Source: Halichoerus grypus (lineage: Eukaryota > Chordata > Mammalia > Carnivora > Phocidae). From it: 64,000 bases of DNA. The position numbers and the translations under genes are program-made. Shown here piece after piece: positions 61,601-64,000 of the stretch. How positions within the stretch are numbered: position 1 is the first letter of the stretch; each line of letters starts with the position of its first letter. The notes below the pieces were generated by a model that ran no database searches, was not told where the DNA came from, and saw only the letters and a list, made by a program, of their open reading frames with translations. The stretch spans positions 165,804,243 through 165,868,242 of the forward strand of contig NC_135714.1 of NCBI RefSeq assembly GCF_964656455.1. Direction: 5' to 3'.

Positions 61601-64000
61601 TGCAAAAGTGGGGCCGCAGTGCTAGCTTCATGAAACAAGTGGGGAGTCGTGTTCTGTCTTCTGCCGGGGCCTGAGTCCCACACGGAAAATGGGTCTGGAC
61701 TCCCTTGCAGTGCTCTCACGCACGCACACAACAAAATGCTGCCACCCTCAGGAGCAGCTGTTTTACCTGCAGCACAGGCTCTCAACCGAGTTTTTCCTTC
61801 GAGTTAGGTGGCTGTGTTTAAGCCTGCACACACACCCTGGGCAATGGTACTAGCCCCATAACCATGATGTGATTTGAGAGCTGCCTTCTGTACCGGCCTG
61901 TCTCTCCCCGATATTACGATATTGAAACCGTCCCAGGGCTCTCAGCCACAGTACACCCTAAACTGCTTCGCCCACACAGAGGTCGACGGTAGCTAAAGCA
62001 CGGCTTCTCTACAGTGTTGTTTCTTCGAGTTAGAACGCTAGCTATTAGACTTCCATGCAAAAGTGGGGCTGCCGTGCTAGCGTGATGAAACACATGGGGA
62101 GTCGTGTTCTGCCTTTCGCTGGGGCCTGAGTCTCACTCGCAAAAAGCTTTGGACTCCCTTGCAGTGCTCTCACGCACGCACACAACAAAATGCTTGCACC
62201 CTCAGGAGCAGCTCTTTTACCTGCAGCACAGGCTCTCTACCGAGTTTTTCCTTCGAGTTAGGTGGCTGTGTTTAAGCCTGCACACACCCACGGGGCAACG
62301 GAACTAGCCCCATAACCACGTAGTGAGTTCAGATCTGCCTTATGTGCCAGCCTGTCTCTCCCCCGATATTATGAAATGGAAACCGTCCCCAGGCTCTCAG
62401 CCACAGTACACCCTAAACTGCTTCGCCCACAGAGAGGTCGACGGTAGCTAAAGCACGGTTTCTCTACAGTGTTGTTTCTCCGAGTTAGAAAGCTAGCTGT
62501 TAGACTTCCATGCAAAAGTGGGGCCGCAGTCCTAGCTTCATGGAGCAAGTGGGGAGTCGTGTTCTGGCTTCTTCCGGGGCCTGGGTCTCACAAGGAAAAT
62601 GCTTTTGGACTCACTTGCAGTGCGCTCACGCATGCACACAGCAAAATGCGTCCACCCTGAGGCATGGCTCTTTTAGCCGAAGCAGGAATTCCCTACAGAG
62701 TTGTTCCTTTGAGTTAGGTGGTTGGCTTTAGGCCTGCAGGCACCCCCGGGGCAAGGGTACTAGCCTCATCAACCAGAGGTGACTTGAGAGCTGCCTTCCG
62801 CACCGGCCTGTTTCTCACTCCATTTCACGTCTGGGACCCTTTCCCCGGTCTCTCGTACACGAGCAGGGTCAAATTCCTCCTGCTTCAGGAACGGCAATGT
62901 TAACTCAAGCGCAGTCACTCTAGAGGATTGATTCTTGGTGTTAGTAGCCTGGGAACTAGGCATCCAGGCACACAGGGTACAGCAGTGCTAATCTCCTCAA
63001 ACAAGAGGTGAGTCGACAGCAGCCTTCCTTCCAGGCCTGCTTCTCACTCCGAGTTACGTTTAGGTTCCATTTCTCATGCTTTCACAAAAACACACAACAG
63101 ATGAAGTGCACGCTCAGGAAGGGCGATCTTTGCTGAGGCACGGGTTCTCTACAGTTTTGTTCCTTTGCGTTGCGTGGATGGCACTGAGGACTCCACGCAC
63201 ACACGGGAGAGCCGATCTAGTTTCCCGAAACAAGAGTTGAGTCCATAGGGGCCTTCTGCCCATGCTTATTTCTCCCTCCGAATTCGGCTGGGACTCCTTC
63301 CCCAGGTTTGCACTCAAGCAGACTTGAAAATGCTGCCACCCTGTGGAGAGGCGAACGAGCTGAAGCTGGGGTTCTTGAGCGGCTTCTTTCTGCCAAATCA
63401 GGGTGGAGCCCTTAGCATTCCTATGCACACATGGAGCCGAAGTGTTAGCTTCAGGTAACAAGAGCTGAGTCGAGAGGAGCCTTCTGGCCCGGACTCCTTC
63501 TCCCTCGGTTTCACGTAAGGAACCCGTTCCTCAGGCTCTCACCCACGGTAGCCTGGAAAGTGCTTCCTCCCTCAGAGAGGTGGATGGTAGCTAAAGCACG
63601 GTTTCTCTACCGTGTTGTTTCTTCCAGGGAGAACGCTAGCGATTAGATTTCCATGCAAAAGTAGGGCCGCAGTGCTAGCTAAATGAAACACACGGGGAGT
63701 CGTCTTCTGCCTTTTGCTGGGGCCTGAGTCTCACTCGCAGAAACTTTGGACTCCCTTGCAGTCCTCTCACGCACGCACACAACCAAATGCTTCCACCCTC
63801 AGGAGCGGCTGTTTGAGCTGAAGCACGGATTCTCTACCGTGTTTTTCCTTTGAGTTAGGTGGCTGTCTTTCAGCCTGCACACACACCCAGGGCAACGGTA
63901 CTAGCCCCATAACCATGATGTGAGTTGAGAGCTGCCTTCTGTACCGGCCTGTCTCTCCCCCGATTTTACAAAATGGAAAATGTCCCCAGGCTCTCAGCCA
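58694..64000 (+). repeat. Higher-order repeat unit 12 (5307 bp seen, cut by window end)
   Basis: The last about 30 bases lie beyond the window; a full copy would be about 5337 bp. The TA tract has 9 repeats. A single-base deletion turns GGCCTGAGTC into GGCCTAGTC at 59296/59297. It has TGCTAGGTTGATG near 59246, as in unit 9, and a private CAGGGTGGAGCC near 63399. Confidence 0.95.
60872..61576 (+). mobile_element. 5'-truncated LINE-1, unit 12 copy (705 bp)
   Basis: Same junctions, with target-site copies at 60856-60871 and 61577-61592. It has 9 TA repeats. Confidence 0.93.

Larger units (their letters stand above)
1..64000. repeat. Macrosatellite / higher-order tandem array, 5.33-kb unit, about 12 copies
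   Basis: The whole window is head-to-tail copies of one 5332-5340 bp unit. The landmark GAGGTCGACGG followed by TAGCTAAAGCACGG and the diagnostic CTCTACTGTGTAG recurs at 5, 5341, 10674, 16009, 21343, 26675, 32008, 37343, 42678, 48016, 53356 and 58694. Copies differ by scattered substitutions and very few indels, so they are nearly identical by eye. Both window edges lie inside the array, so its true copy number is larger than seen here. All copies have the same orientation. There is no unique sequence anywhere, so there are no gene-bearing intervals between units. I do not recognise the satellite by name. Confidence 0.98.

Noticed and set aside
1..64000. Regular repeats as a CRISPR array
   Set aside because: The repeats are 228 bp and 5.3 kb long with no short repeat/unique spacer pattern, and a mammalian L1 is present.
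1..64000. Bacterial or viral genome content
   Set aside because: There are no long open frames, operon structure or ribosome-binding sites. The L1 with target-site duplication and the satellite structure are mammalian.

Overview
The window is one uninterrupted tandem array of a roughly 5.33-kb repeat unit. Eleven complete copies and a twelfth lacking about its last 30 bases fill all 64 kb, and there is no unique flanking sequence. I find no protein-coding gene, structural RNA gene, CRISPR array or bacterial-type signal. The organism is a mammal and most likely a carnivoran. Every unit carries the same 5'-truncated LINE-1 3' end, and its 3'UTR (two G-rich modules, an internal GAA-rich tract, a terminal AATAAA and a TAA-rich tail) resembles what I know of dog and other caniform L1s. 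The species, chromosome and any satellite name cannot be settled without a database search.

The repeat is nested at several scales. The basic element is a subunit of about 228 bp in two flavours: A (starts near GAGGTCGACGGTAGCTAAAGC) and B (starts near GAGCAGCTGTTTTACCTGCAGC). They share internal blocks such as CTTCGAGTTAG and alternate, giving a dimer of about 455 bp. Eleven subunits form a block of about 2.5 kb. Two such blocks in tandem make the unit. Block alpha (5-2114 in unit 1) has lost about 395 bp. Block beta (2115-5340) has gained the 703-bp L1 plus a 16-bp target-site duplication. Correcting for these two events makes the blocks almost equal in length (about 2505 and 2507 bp).

Unit boundaries, using an arbitrary phase at GAGGTCGACGG, are 5, 5341, 10674, 16009, 21343, 26675, 32008, 37343, 42678, 48016, 53356 and 58694. 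Unit lengths are 5332-5340 bp. All length differences trace to three things: a TA microsatellite inside the L1 (6-10 repeats), one extra C in units 2, 3, 6, 7 and 8, and one deleted base in unit 12. Shared substitutions show that units 2, 5 and 6 are related, that units 3 and 7 are nearly identical, that units 9-12 form a homogenised group, and that units 5 and 7 look mosaic. This is the pattern expected from unequal crossover and gene conversion.

The L1 was inserted once, before the 5.3-kb unit was amplified. No function is demonstrated. The points most worth testing are a conserved near-match to the CENP-B box once per unit, paired G-quadruplex motifs, and splice-like signals that could mark a transcribed macrosatellite.
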